From Gelatoporia subvermispora B (lineage: Eukaryota; Basidiomycota; Agaricomycetes; Polyporales; Gelatoporiaceae), in contig KB445805.1 of NCBI GenBank assembly GCA_000320605.2, positions 372,001 through 436,000 on the forward strand: 64,000 nt of DNA, read 5' to 3'. The number at the start of each line of letters is the position of its first letter. Position 1 is the first letter of the stretch. The notes under the pieces are model-generated. The model was not told where the DNA came from. It saw nothing but the letters and a program-made list of their open reading frames with translations, and did not search any database. Made by a program: the position numbers and the translations under genes. This document shows, one piece after another, positions 1 to 11,414 of this stretch.

Positions 1-272
1 AGAGCATCATATCATCAGTGCAGACGTCTCGAGCAATCGCACGCGGTATCGTGAGGGATCTCGTACCAGCACATGATTCCCCAGTTACATCGATGCGCTC
101 AATTGCTACCCACTGGGAGCAAATCGCTCCTCGTTTGCCATGAAGCAGCCTTGCTGCTTACGAGTGTGAGACACACGAACAGTGCGAACCGGCGTTCCTC
201 AGGAGAACAGACTCAATATACGCGTTTATGACCCGCATAGATGACCGATGGAAGACCCATACTGATGTCTAT
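1..272. other. Window edge, no gene seen
   Basis: I see no coding exon, tRNA or transposon end in this stretch. It lies downstream of the P450-A relic. Confidence 0.4.
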
Positions 273-1410
273 TTAAGCCTGCACAAGCGTCGAACCGAGA
301 ATGAGCATCTCGGCAGCGGGAGACCGGTACCTGATGGTACGTAGATCAAAAGGATTGGGATGTTTGTAACTCGAAAACAAGTTAGGTCTGTTTACGCGAA
401 CTAAGGCAGGCTCACGACAGCATGGACGTCTGGATTCTTGACTCCACTCCAATACGCTTCCCAACGGTGTCAAGTGCTGGGGTGATGTCACTATCATTGT
501 TTACGTCACGTGAATTACTTATGAAAACTGGGATGCGAACCGTCTGCCAGCCCCGAATGCTGCAATGCCGGGATCTCTATCGGTAGCGCTCAGTTGGTGG
601 TTGTTGAGTAACCTCCTGTGTTAAATTCCTCCGGATGCAGATACCGCACGGGAGCATGAAGAATTGCGCTGGTTACAATCAACGTCGGACCAAGGTAGCA
701 TAGAATGCGGTGCAGACTTACCAAGTATTTTGGATCATGAGCGTTCCCTTGGGAACGAAGTACCTGTTGTAATCATCATCATGTGTGCTCTTGTGATGGA
801 TGCTAAGTGGCACAACCAGCCGCCATCGCATGCACTCTTTGCAAATTGCCTCGAAATACGGGAGAGAAGCCTGATCTGAAAATTCAGGTAGCCGATATAG
901 GCCGACAACGTTCGCGAGTTGCTGCTGGGCGTGCCTCTGCACTTCCGCGTAAAGCAACGTTGGGAGAACGGACGAGTGCAAAGTAGAGACGGCCTGTACC
1001 GCAGATGAGCAGATGAAACATTGGATACATCTTTCACTAACCGTATCAATACCACCTTTCGAGCATATGAGGGACTATTTCGAATGACATCATCATTACT
1101 CCGCACACGCTCTTCGCGATACTCTCCTCGTTGGCTAGCTCCTCTTTATCTAGGTATGACATGCGTCCGACTAGCTTGGCGGCTGCAGAAACGTGCGCAT
1201 TATACTTCTTAGGATGCAACCATCATTATTCGCTAATGAACGGAATAGAGTGCATACTACAGCGTGAGTCCAAGGCAACTCCTTCATTGTAATGGCGCTA
1301 ATCTTCCAGTCTGCCGCTTCCTTTCGGAAACCGGCACCCAGCAGTCACGTGGAAGCATATCTTGAAATTGGGACGAAGTCGTATCAGAATGCCCCAAGTT
1401 TGGTTCAAAA
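273..1410 (-). pseudogene. P450-A: decayed cytochrome P450
   Basis: This is a minus-strand relic of the same P450 family as the intact copies at 1914, 43492 and 51919. Recognisable pieces are the J-K helix block with LPEFSDQASLPYFEAICKE and the PKGTLMIQNTW end (718-981), a C-terminal exon (273-500), and a helix F/G block near 1285-1400 that matches the others only with in-frame stops at former Trp/Asn positions. The exon that should carry the Cys-ligand loop (CPGRHFSD in the sister gene) is missing: the sequence jumps from a damaged FGAGRR region (about 550) to the segment after the loop. The N-terminal third is absent. Without the haem cysteine it cannot be an active P450. It lies directly downstream of intact P450-B, so it probably arose as a tandem copy. 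Confidence 0.85.
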
Positions 1411-1913
1411 CGTCTGAGTAGGCTACGTTCTCCGTAGGTCATGTAAGCGTGTCCAGGAGCGAGCGTATGAACCCCAACGGGAGCGCGGTTCAAGAGGCAA
1501 CTGGATAGCCATCAGACGACCGCGGCGCCCAGCCACCAGGCTTTCGGGCGCCATAGATAGATAGCCCTGAGCGCCCAGCCCCGATCAGAGAGCGCTCGCG
1601 AGACTACTTGTCGCGGAGTATCGCTTCCTCGCAAATCTCGACAGATTACGCGCAAAATGTTTTTACAATAAATGTACAGAACCTCAGGAATACAACAATG
1701 GGGTGTCAAAGACAACGTTCCCCATCATCGGAGGACTCAACACAGCCGTTGTTATTGTCCATTCCCGAATCATTGGCATCTCCGCAGATATCAATATCCA
1801 CAGCGGGTCAGTCTTGAGGACAGGAGCGGTCAGCTTCAACATGGTTAGAAGGAATGCGCTCGTGAACTGCGTTTATAACCGACAGTCTGCGAGAGAAGAC
1901 CCCTACAGATATC
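1411..1913. other. Intergenic, P450-A to P450-B
   Basis: About 500 bases between the relic and the stop of P450-B. No conserved coding segment is visible; the missing N-terminal half of P450-A would belong here but I cannot align anything to it. Confidence 0.4.
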
Positions 1914-4007
1914 TTAGGCCCGCGTGTGCTTCTGACCAAGAATGAGCGTCTCGGCAAGAGGCGAACGAGGACGAATGATGCATTCAAAAGGATATGGATG
2001 CCTGTAATTCATCGATATCAGTTTGATCCTGACGTGAAGTAATGTAGACTCACGATAGAATGGCCGTCTGCATTCTTGGCTCTACTTTCATTGGCTTTCC
2101 CTCGGCGTCAAGCGCAGGCGTGACGTTGAAAGTATGCAGAATGCACGCGATGTTCATGAACAATGTTAGGTCGCTGAAGTGTCTTCCGGGGCAAGTTCTG
2201 GAAACATATACCGGTGCGTATTAACATGATGTTCTATACTCGGCAAAATCGAATGCATACCTCCTTCCAGCACCGAATGCTGCCACCCCTGGATCTCTAA
2301 TTGCAGCGTTCAGCTCCCCGTCCTTGAGGAATCTCTCCGGCATAAATTCCTCTGGATCTGGATATTGCTCAGGGTCATGAAGAATCGCCCTGAGCACAGA
2401 GAACAACACTAAGCAATGGACCGAAGTGACTCAAAGGCATCGTGGTTACTGACCAAGTATTTTGAATGACAAGCGTCCCTTTCGGGATGAAATAGCCATG
2501 ATATTCATCGTCTTCCATGCTCCTGTGAGGCGCGTTCAGCGGGACGACTGGCTGCCACCGCATAGACTCTTTGCAGACTGCCTCAATGTATGGGAGAGAC
2601 GCCTGATCCGAGAATTCGGGCAATCGACGTGGGCCGACCACGTCTGCGAGTTGCTGCTGAGCGCGCTTCTGCACCTCCGGATAAAGGAGCATCGCAAGGA
2701 AGAACGAATGCAAAGTGGAGACAGTCTGTTCAAAGGGTGAGCTCGCACGACCATGGGATTCATTGTGTAAGGTGAATGCACTGACCGTATCAATTCCAGC
2801 TGTTTATGATATGAGTGGCAATTTAGGACATGTCACTGAGTAACGTACCGGCATATGCAACCCCACACACATTCTTCGCGACATCCATTTCTTCGGCTAG
2901 CTCCTTACCTTCTAGATGTGAGATGCGCTCAGCTATATTTGCAGCTATAGATGCGTCCACGTTGTCTCTCTGCGGGGCCCTCACTGATCAGAAGCCAAGT
3001 CAAGTGATCGATGTGATCTACGCACCGCAGCGTGAGCCCACGCCAGCTCCTTTGTGGCCATGACACTGATCTTCCAGTCGGCTGCTTTCTTCTGGAACCC
3101 TGCCCCTGGCATCCAGGCAGGAACGTACTTCAATATCGGAAGAAAGTCGACCCAGAATGCCCCCGGATTGAATCCTATAGCAAGTCCCTCCATCGCCTTT
3201 TCGGCGATCAGGATGTGCTCGTCATCCTGCTCTGCGGCTTCGATGCCATATACAACGTCAAGGATGTTGGCTCCGAATTGACTACATGACGCTCTTCAGC
3301 AGACAAGTGTTATTGGTTTCCAAGCGACTTACTAGCGAAGATGATTAGCAAACTTCTTTGGGTCCTTCAACAAACGCTGCAATAATTTGTGCGCGGACGC
3401 GTGGATCTTGGGCTCGTATGCGGGAACGGCGGCTGCGTTGAAGTACTGGTGAAAACCCCGCCTATGGCGCCTCCACCATTGACTATATCCCATCGTTACG
3501 AAGTTCCATCCCCATCCCATCCTTTCACACAAGACAAATCAGTTCATCCCAGACATATGAACGCTGAACTTACAATGCAACCATTTCGGTCTCTAGCCTG
3601 TCCGAATAGGTCGACGACCGTTTCTCGAGTAGGTCAGTCGAAGACTCGAGCGTGTTGAGAATTAGCATTGGTGTCCCGAAGGCCCAAAGGAATATCATTT
3701 CGCCTGACACGTCGATGATTAGTCGATTAACATGGGTTAGGACTGGTGGACGAGTAATGATTAATGACAGCTCGCCGTACTTTTCCGACCATTGTGTGTA
3801 CGTCCGCCAAGGCACAGTGGTGGGCATTTGCAGGGCGTTCCCCACGAGTGGGAGTGGTCTAGGTCCCGGAGGAAGGGGGAGGTGCTTGTATACGCTTCCA
3901 CCCTTCGCATGACGTAGCCACAGCACGAGGATCAAGCCTGCGAGAGTCGGTACAAAAGTGAATGTAAGAGACATGGCGATGCGTAGCATGTTCGTATCAC
4001 GATCCAT
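1914..4007 (-). CDS. P450-B: cytochrome P450 monooxygenase, intact
   Basis: Predicted haem-thiolate monooxygenase anchored in the ER by one N-terminal membrane helix (about residues 10-30), followed by the proline hinge LPLPPGPRPLPLVGNA. I join ten exons with an open frame: C-helix WRRHRRGFHQYF (about 3440-3500), I-helix AGIDT joined to TVSTLHSFF, K-helix E-x-x-R in KESMRW, the PERF motif (MPERFLKDGEL), and the haem loop FGAGRRTCPGRH, which forms only after splicing near 2200-2265. The C-terminal exon ends at the TAA at 1914. Start 4007 precedes the membrane helix directly. The first intron keeps the frame only with a GC donor (see findings). The family resembles fungal P450s often labelled O-methylsterigmatocystin oxidoreductase-like; substrate unknown. 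Dead copy A lies just downstream, and paralogues C and D lie about 40-50 kb away. Confidence 0.9.
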
Positions 4008-4840
4008 TTAAGTAGCCCTGTCTATGAAGCATGTGCAAATCGTTCACATACCACCGTGAGATCGAGCCTTGTGGTGTGAGAGCTTCTGCTATTCTCTTCC
4101 CTTCCTGTTTGAACAGCCTTGACATCTGGCCCTGGGCTCTTCTCTTCTTTAATTGAGGTGGACGTGATAGCCCCAGATTTACATTCGCGACACCTCAATG
4201 GACCATCAATGGTGGTATGTGAGGTAGGTCTGGTATAGGTGACCCCGACCGTGCTCTCACCCTGATGGTAGCATGCTGCACATTACTGGAGGAACGAGAC
4301 CAGACGTTTCCCTTTGTCCGTGCGAGAACGTCCACGGAGATAACCCAGCTGTCTGCCACGGATTCGAGAACACGCACGTCAGCAGACACGGCGCACAGTA
4401 GCTCCCAAGAAGGGCCCGGAAGCGTATGCACAGGAAAGGCAACTTCATCCGAAGGTCACGTTAGTAAGCTGACAGTCTAGCACGCGTCTCGTTCTAGGCG
4501 CCCGATGATCGAGATCACCACGGTCTGGCGTCCGCTCATCCAGTGATGCAATGGTCTCAAGCCGCAACAAGCACAACACTGACTATGATAAGCATGCAGG
4601 AAGGAAACCGTCTCTCCAGGATCATCATGCTTTGATCAGAGAGGATCAGATCCGCACTCTCACACAGACTCCGAACGCACACGCACGCTGCTTGGCCTGC
4701 AAGCAGAATCAGTTGCATAGATCATCTATACGTCAATCCATAGTGTCAAGTGGCATCGGAACGAGCTAGAGTTGATTGATCGCCTTACAAAAATTGAAAG
4801 CAGAACAGGTCACGAAAGTCATAACGTTCAAATCGCGAGA
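4008..4840. other. Intergenic, upstream of P450-B and downstream of TK1
   Basis: No supported exon. The part next to 4007 must hold the P450-B promoter and the part next to 4841 the TK1 3' end. I see no repeat or transposon remnant. Confidence 0.4.
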
Positions 4841-6813
4841 CTATACTTTTCGTGCCTCAATTGAAGCGACCTCCGGGCTGCGGAGAATCTCGTCCCAGAT
4901 ACGTCGTATTTCGGAGATGATTGGACGTTTAGTGGGATCGTGCTGCCAGCACCTCTCCATAATATCCCAGACATCCGAGGTCAGACCAAGCTCCAATGCC
5001 TGAAGCGGACGAGGAGGCCGCTCGTTTGCCGGGACGCGGTACGGAATCTTCGATAATGACAAATGGGGAAAGGGCACTGTCCCTGTGAACACCTGTGAGG
5101 GACCAGAATTGAGGGTTTTCATGTATTAAAGCACTCAACATGTACGTACCTCCCACATAACCATGGACAAAGCATACACATCGCATTCTTTGGTGGGGCA
5201 AGCTTCGGAGAGACCAAACAATTCTGGGTTCAGCATCTCTGGTGCGGCCCATCGCATTGTGAGCCCTTTCGTCGATGAATTTGAGATGAATCCGGTATGC
5301 TCATTGTGGCAGAATGCAGCGAACCCAAAGTCTGCTAAGCACGCTACTCCTTTCTCGTCAACGAGAATGTTTAGCTACGGGTATTGTCATCAATGTCTGC
5401 TGTAGGGCAGACGGATATTATAGATGTGCGTGACTTACCGATTTCAGATCACCATGAACGAGACCCATTTCGTGTATATACTGCAGACCGGCAATAATAT
5501 CGCGTACCTAGTATGTGACAAACCATAAATATCGCGTCGTTGACATACTACCGGACACCTACCAAATCCAGCCGTCTAGCATCTGGGTGAGACTTCAAGT
5601 AGGAGTCAAGAGTTCCATTGACCATCCAGCGGGAGATAAGACACAGAGGAGCTTTCTGACCCAGCACGCCATAGCAACTCGTGACGTTAGGATGATTGAG
5701 ATATTTCCAAATCGCAACTTCTCTGCAGAAGGTCTGTATCCGGTCTAAATAAAGCCTACGGCGGAAGTAGCGATGATCGGATGCTGACCTTGAGGAGGCT
5801 CGGCTTGATTGCTCCATTTGCGGTCTGGCGGTACTCCTTCAAGGCGACGCGTACATCTCCGTAAGATCCTTCCCAGACATCTGCGGAGGCACCATCGGAG
5901 ATCCTCGGTCCCACCTTATGCACGTCGGCACGAGGCACGACAAATGAAGAAGGGTAAATGGCATGATTTTCGCAGAGTTTCTTCATCATATTGATGCACC
6001 GCCGCCGCAAATGCGAATATGCTGGTTCGGATGCAATCTCCGGCATCACCTGCAGCAGTGTCACTGGTGTCTGTCATACGACCTGATGCGCACTCACGTG
6101 GTCAATGTATCCTACAAGATCTTTGGCAACTTCCCGATCCTCCGAGTTGCATATCGCTTGATACTTGCCCTCATCAAGCGTTAGATCCGCGATAAACTTC
6201 TCGAACAGCTTTTTACGCTGATCCAAGGAGTACTTATCCATGTGGAACTCCGCGCAATGCACTGTACAGACGGTCACATGTGCAAAAATATAGATCGGTC
6301 GTGGTGCTCACACGAGGGGTCTAGGTCCATGTTTTCTAGTTCTGTCACAATCGTGTCTACGCCTGGGTTGAAACACGCATGAGTACTCTACCAAATCGTT
6401 GCTGTCGGCACGTACTCTCTTGTAAAAACTTATGGTTTCTCGCGCGTTTTGACTTCTCCTGTGCGGGGTTTAGTTCGAGTGTATTCTGCATAGAAATATC
6501 ATGGCACTTACCACTACGCTCTCCCCCAGTACTTTAACTTCCTTCAACCATTTTGAGACCTTGATAGTTCTGGGCACTACCTTAAAAAAGCTGGTGCCCT
6601 GCTGCAACCTGTGCCCTTCTTCGTCTAATCTGAGTCGGGTTGGCTGCACAGTGGTGCTGCACAGTATCATGGTACTCACCGGAGGTACTGGTGGTGTAGT
6701 TGCGCGATATCCCGCGCGGTCATAAGGCCTCTAGACTCCTCCAGAGTATCGAGTGATTTATCCAGAGATTCTTGACCTTCCTTTACCATCTTCTTTGGGG
6801 TAGTTATGTGCAT
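4841..6813 (-). CDS. TK1: orphan protein kinase with degenerate glycine loop
   Basis: Multi-exon TKL-like protein kinase. The N-terminal part (exons at about 6690-6813, 6500-6650 and 6090-6260) matches TK3 and TK4 outside the kinase fold, including a KVSKWLKEV block. The start at 6813 is chosen because an in-frame TGA lies just upstream. The kinase part has VALKEY (VAIK Lys), the WKYLNHPNVT block, catalytic loop VHGDLK followed by NILVDE, ADFG, RWAAPE, and the C-lobe W-D-I-M-E-R-C-W block ending in the Arg of KRP. The glycine loop reads ISDGASADVWEG, so two of its three glycines are replaced. The HRD arginine is glycine. The frame is open through every joined exon; the stop is TAG at 4841. 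Activity may be weak or absent, while ATP-lysine, catalytic Asp, Asn and DFG are kept. A role in signalling is inference only. Confidence 0.82.
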
Positions 6814-7668
6814 ACTTATTCACGGGGATGGTTGCTGAGGGCAGAGACGTCGACAATGGGAGGTCAGGGGACAGAGGCTGTAGCTGTAGTAAGAGTTGCG
6901 TGTTACAGTGTGTAGGACAACAGGCTATTTGAACGTTGAGCCCAGTCACCAAACAACAATGGGGCACGGTCGCTGTCAGAATACTGCAAGCCTCTTTGTG
7001 ACTTTCATGGCTACCGATTCGGTGACCATGGAAGTGGCAGGTTTAGCGGCCGAGGACCTGCGATGCATGGCACCCGTGCGAATGGCTTCGAAGCGTTCTG
7101 AAAGCGGTACAAAGAACAATAACGTTACACTCTGGGAACACGAGTCAGCCTTCCACATCTGGTACAAGGACCAGAGGGACGGAATGGCAAATGATACACG
7201 TTTCACGGCCCGGGATGGCAGCTGTGTCTTTGCGACAGTGATCTTACCCTTACGTACGTGTAGTCATATTCGGATCGTGCCGTTCATCTATACTTCAGAG
7301 CAACAATTGCAATGACATCTTCTATAGTAATTGCGTACCGGTCACGGGACTTCCTTATCGAGAAAATTCACTCAAAATGGAAGGCGGAAGCTGGGGTCAA
7401 ATTCAGAAGAAGTCTCGCGATGTGACGCGCACACCGAGCAACTGCAGTTGCGACTCATCATCAATCCCTGCCGCCTCAGACTTATTCATTCCGCATTTCG
7501 TGCCGGAGGCACGGGAACCTGCTAGTGAGAATAGAGCATGGTACAGCCCAAGCCGCGCCTCTTGCGGCAACAAGGAGATCGCCACATGAATGTAAGCACC
7601 TTGCATTCCGGCAAACCTCAACACCGTAAAGGCCATGCTATACATACAAGCCTTGATCAAGGACACCA
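6814..7668. other. Intergenic, TK1 promoter side and KL1 3' side
   Basis: Both flanking genes are on the minus strand. A 139-codon open stretch on the plus strand (6896-7315) and an overlapping one on the minus strand show no recognisable motif, and I do not call either a gene. Confidence 0.35.
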
Positions 7669-9135
7669 CTAAGTAGGCTGAGGTAAAGGTGGCAGTCGTC
7701 GAGCAATATATCCAAGGGTTATGACCATATGTTTGGTGCCAAAAAAGACCCGCGCTAAAGCACCCTCTTTCCTGCGGACTAAACGTCGGCGCAAGGTATA
7801 GGAGCTGAGGCGCGAACGAAGCTCATCGAAGCGCCCCACCACCGTAGACATCAAAGGACGGAGGCCGGGCTCTTCTTGAGTCATGTCCGCTACAAGTCCG
7901 TTTATAAATTCAAGGCCAAAAAATTTCTACGAGCAGTGAAAAAAAGACCACGTGAGTTAGAAGAAGACCTACTAGAAGAAAGCGCTGTCGTATCAGGTTT
8001 CCTATATAGTATACGTCCGTTAAAAACGGGTTGCTCGCTTCGTTGTACTTCCGTCCTTGAAATTCGGGAACACTCTGATCCCCGCCCTCAATTGGGAGTT
8101 CAAGAGGGGATAGATTATTCGGGTCATATTGTCGAGATAGACCGAAATCAATTAAATAGTACTTCGGAGGACGCTCTGTGCGGCTGTAGTACTTGGCTTT
8201 TCCGGTGTATGAGCGATTTTTGTCGATCCATATTGGATGATATAGATCCGGGAACATGGGTTTCGGATCCATCATAATATTCTTGGCCATGCAGTCTCTA
8301 AAATATGCCTATGAGACGAAGGCATATCCCTGGTGAGAAGATAATGTCTTACCGGTGCGCGACATGATGTTCGTGCATGAAAAGCAAGCCCTGTGGTGGG
8401 AAAATAGATTTGCAAGCATGGAAATGTTCTGCAGAAATGTTCGTACCTCGAGAACCTGCCTGAAAAATTCAACTGCCTCTCCTACAGTCTGAAACTTTGG
8501 ATCGTCATGAACTCTTAAGAACGGCATCACTAAAAGCTGGAGGCTGTCATCCTCTGGATCTTGCAAAGTTTCATATATCGGAGCACAGTGGTTTCGGGGG
8601 TCGGACGCAACAGGTTCAGAGGAGAAGTAAAGCCCAATTTCGACCTCATGCGGATGCATCGACCGGGGAACCTGCTTCAGCATTACCTGCTGCCCATCCG
8701 ATGTTCGGGTTGCATCAACAATAGTCGGCCACTATGTAACAAAAATAAGCGCGGCTTTTCAACATAAAACTAAAGGCTGCTCACATCGTATCCCTTGGAA
8801 TCTTCGCAATCATACCACACCTTGTCCGTACCTTCCCACGATGGTTTCCATCCAGGCCTGTATCGAGGACGCAGTAGATACCCCTTTGCCTCTAGCCACC
8901 TCTGTCTATCTCGCCAGTAGAACTCGGCGCTCGACAGACGACCGAACCTAGCACCGTCCCTAGAGACATCTGATCCTGCATCAGCAGTACGTCCAGCCGC
9001 CTGACTTGTCGACATAAGCGGTGGGGACCGCATGCTACTTAGTAGATCCAGAATGGTCGTTTCCTGGCCATCGCTGTCTCTGCATGAGGTATCCAGAGGC
9101 ACAGGGGCTGTGATCGAGCTCGCAGTAGGCGCCAA
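7669..9135 (-). CDS. KL1: small orphan protein kinase-like, intact
   Basis: Five exons join in frame. Residues about 75-120 hold the family signature RPRYRPGWKPSWEGT followed by CED. Exon 2 begins WPTIVDAT and contains VMLKQV (ATP-binding lysine equivalent), then SSEPVASDPRNHCAPI, a hinge-like LLVMPFLR, and helix FFRQVLE. Catalytic loop: FMHEHHVAHR joined across an intron to DCMAKNIMMDP, giving HRD with the Asn. The Mg loop is YYLIDFGLSR, followed by the family motif GGDQSVPE. The C-terminal tail after TQEEPGLRPL is basic, and the protein ends PPLPQPT with TAG at 7669. A normal N-lobe glycine loop is not evident, as in all members here. Predicted cytosolic kinase-like protein; substrate unknown. 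Sister of KL3 and KL4. Confidence 0.87.
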
Positions 9136-10118
9136 TGTGATCTGAGTGTGCCACGAGTGAATATCATCTACAGCAATTGTCAGTGATAGCTCACCGCATC
9201 AGGAGTAGGGTCTTGCACCCCAAACGCAGGCAGTAAGCCAGTCCTGAGACACAGGTCAGTGAACAGGTCTACTCTGCGATGGGACACGTCGCACGGCTCC
9301 ACAGCATTGCTTTGCTCCACTGGAACTGAAGACTCCCTAGCACCAACCATGAGGACTATCGAATGACAATGCGCAGGATCTAGAGCCAGTCCAGTAGTAT
9401 ACACCAAGAGTGAGGGTATCTCAAACCTCGGGGACCCAGGTCAGTGCGTCCTATACGGACAGGAAATGAACCTGTTGGCAACAGCCAACGTCACGCGTCA
9501 GCGTCAATGAAGAAGGCGCCGGGACACAAGCGCTAAGGTCATGATGTACGCGGAACAATAGCTGCCGTCGCGGAGTATCTCAACTGCGTAGCCTGTGATC
9601 GATCTCCATCAGCAAAAGCAAGTATCCACATGCTCACCACTGTTGCCATGGAAATATCTACGATTACAAAGACGACCAGGGCAGTTCCTGAATCGTGGCT
9701 CCGTTGTGATGTCTATGCAGAGAAGGCCTTGACTAGACATCCAGATGCGTAACTTCATTACAGCTGCGTCACTCCGTGCTTATGCTATCGGTCATACAAA
9801 CGCACGCAGTCATTTGCCAATGACACAATTCCCGTGTCACGCCTAACCCTCATCCCGTCAGGTGCTCAATTATGGAACAACGTTTTCCGAAAAAGACCAT
9901 CGGCGAATCGTACCTCACTCTGGGCAATGTTGGATAACAGGTAAACAAGAGCGACAATTCAGTTCTCAAATAGAAATCCATCGGATGTAGCATAGCACTT
10001 GACATCTGTTTCTTCATCGTGCTCATCGGGAGTAGTATAAATGGAGATAATCCGAAGTGTAGGTCATCCTGGCCGCAAGGAATGCTATAGTCATACCCAC
10101 TTCGTTTAGGTGTGCTGG
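9136..10118. other. Intergenic between KL1 and the KL relic
   Basis: Contains the KL1 upstream region. Short open stretches at 9180-9407 and 9850-10125 (minus) show no family motif. Nothing else is recognised. Confidence 0.35.
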
Positions 10119-10890
10119 CTATCAAGTCGAGGTGATGGTGGGAGTCGCCGCACGATATACATCGGTGTAAAGATCACATGTCTAGTGCCAAAGAAGACTC
10201 GGGAGAGAACATCTTCAATCCTGCGCCGTGAAAGTCGACGCAATGTAAGAGAATCGAGATGGGAGCGAGCCTCGGCAAGCGTTCTATTATAGCAGACATC
10301 GGGGGGCGCAATTCATGACCCGCGCAAGCCATATTTACTGAGCGCACTCATGAACTCAAGGTGCAGAAGCTCTACAGGCAGCTTAATTTCGCACAGACAA
10401 GGGAAGGAGGAAATTTACATGAAGTAAATGCCCTTGTATCAAATTCTTAAAGTAACAGATCCCCGTCGGGAATGAGTAGCTTGCTTCGTGACACTTATCT
10501 CTCGGAAGTCGAGAACAGTCTCGAAAAATTGTTCGCGTCGTATTCTCGAGATAAACCGATATCAAACATGGAATATCTTGGAGGTCTCTCTGTGCGGCTG
10601 TAGTGTCTTGTCAAAACAGAGCCCAATGGCGACCTTATGTGGGTGGAGCGACTTAGGCACCTGCTTTAGTAGGCTTCGCTGCCCATCTAACATTCGAGCC
10701 GCATAGACCACGTTCAAATACCACTACAAAACAAGTGGTCACCTAGAATTACATCGTATATCGCAATGATACCCACGTTGTGTCCTTGAGAATTCTCACG
10801 TGAGTACCATGGCATGTTGATACCTTTTCAAGACGGCTTCCATCCAGACCAGTATCGAGAACGCAATAGATATTCTTCACCTTCAGCTAT
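10119..10890 (-). pseudogene. KL-family kinase relic (KL-psi1)
   Basis: Badly eroded minus-strand member of the KL family. The C-terminal block is clear (about 10119-10290): it ends in a TAG at 10119 and retains SRVFFGTRH and a VRRLPPSP tail matching KL1. Upstream come CYFKNLIQ (the DVYYIGNLIR block), then directly LLKQVPKSLHPHKVAIG from exon 2, so the whole catalytic-loop and DFG exon is deleted. A piece of the first exon with SRYWSGWKPS followed by a stop lies near 10840. Deletion of both catalytic motifs makes it non-functional. It is the same strand and nearest in wording to KL1, suggesting an old local duplicate. Confidence 0.8.
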
Positions 10891-11414
10891 ATTTGTCTCT
10901 TTCGCCGATATCTTTCTGTCTTTCCCAGATCGCGGCGGCCAAATCGGCGTCTGATAACAAGCACACAGAGCTCTCAGCTTCAATCCGTTAGGTCAGAGTA
11001 TGCGCGCATCAATAACGTGGAACCCCGGAACTGACTTATCACTCCCAGCTCCCGATGCCCCCTGCGTGCTTGCTTGACAGACCGAAGTCGGTGAAGTAGT
11101 ACTGCGGTAGTCTTTCCGTCACGGAATAATGCGTCAGAGAGCCCGACAGCGTAGCACTTCTGGACATGACATGTTATGTGGTGGGTACAATTTGCGAAGC
11201 ATTCCACTCGGACCCACCATAATACTCCAGCGGGTTATACCAAGATTAAACCTTGAGCCGCGTTTCGCAAGTTCGACAAATAGCCAGAGTCGGGTGGCTC
11301 AAATATGTGCAAAGGATCAGACAAAGTTCTATCGATTGATGTGACCTGATGTACAAGTGTCCGTGGATACTGGAAGAAGATTACAAATAGAGAAGTAATT
11401 ACATGCAGATTTAG
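10891..11414. other. Intergenic with a doubtful KL scrap
   Basis: Minus-strand bases about 11190-11230 read SIMVGPSGMLRKLYPP, faintly like the KL motif NIMMDPEPMFPNLFHP, but out of order relative to the KL relic. It could be a second relic or chance. No gene is called. Confidence 0.25.

Noticed and set aside
6896..7315. 139-codon open stretch on the plus strand between TK1 and KL1
   Set aside because: No domain, no paralogue in the window, and an equally long frame overlaps on the other strand; it looks like chance.
10980..11230. Possible second KL relic (SIMVGPSGMLRKLYPP)
   Set aside because: Only one short, out-of-order match; too weak to call.
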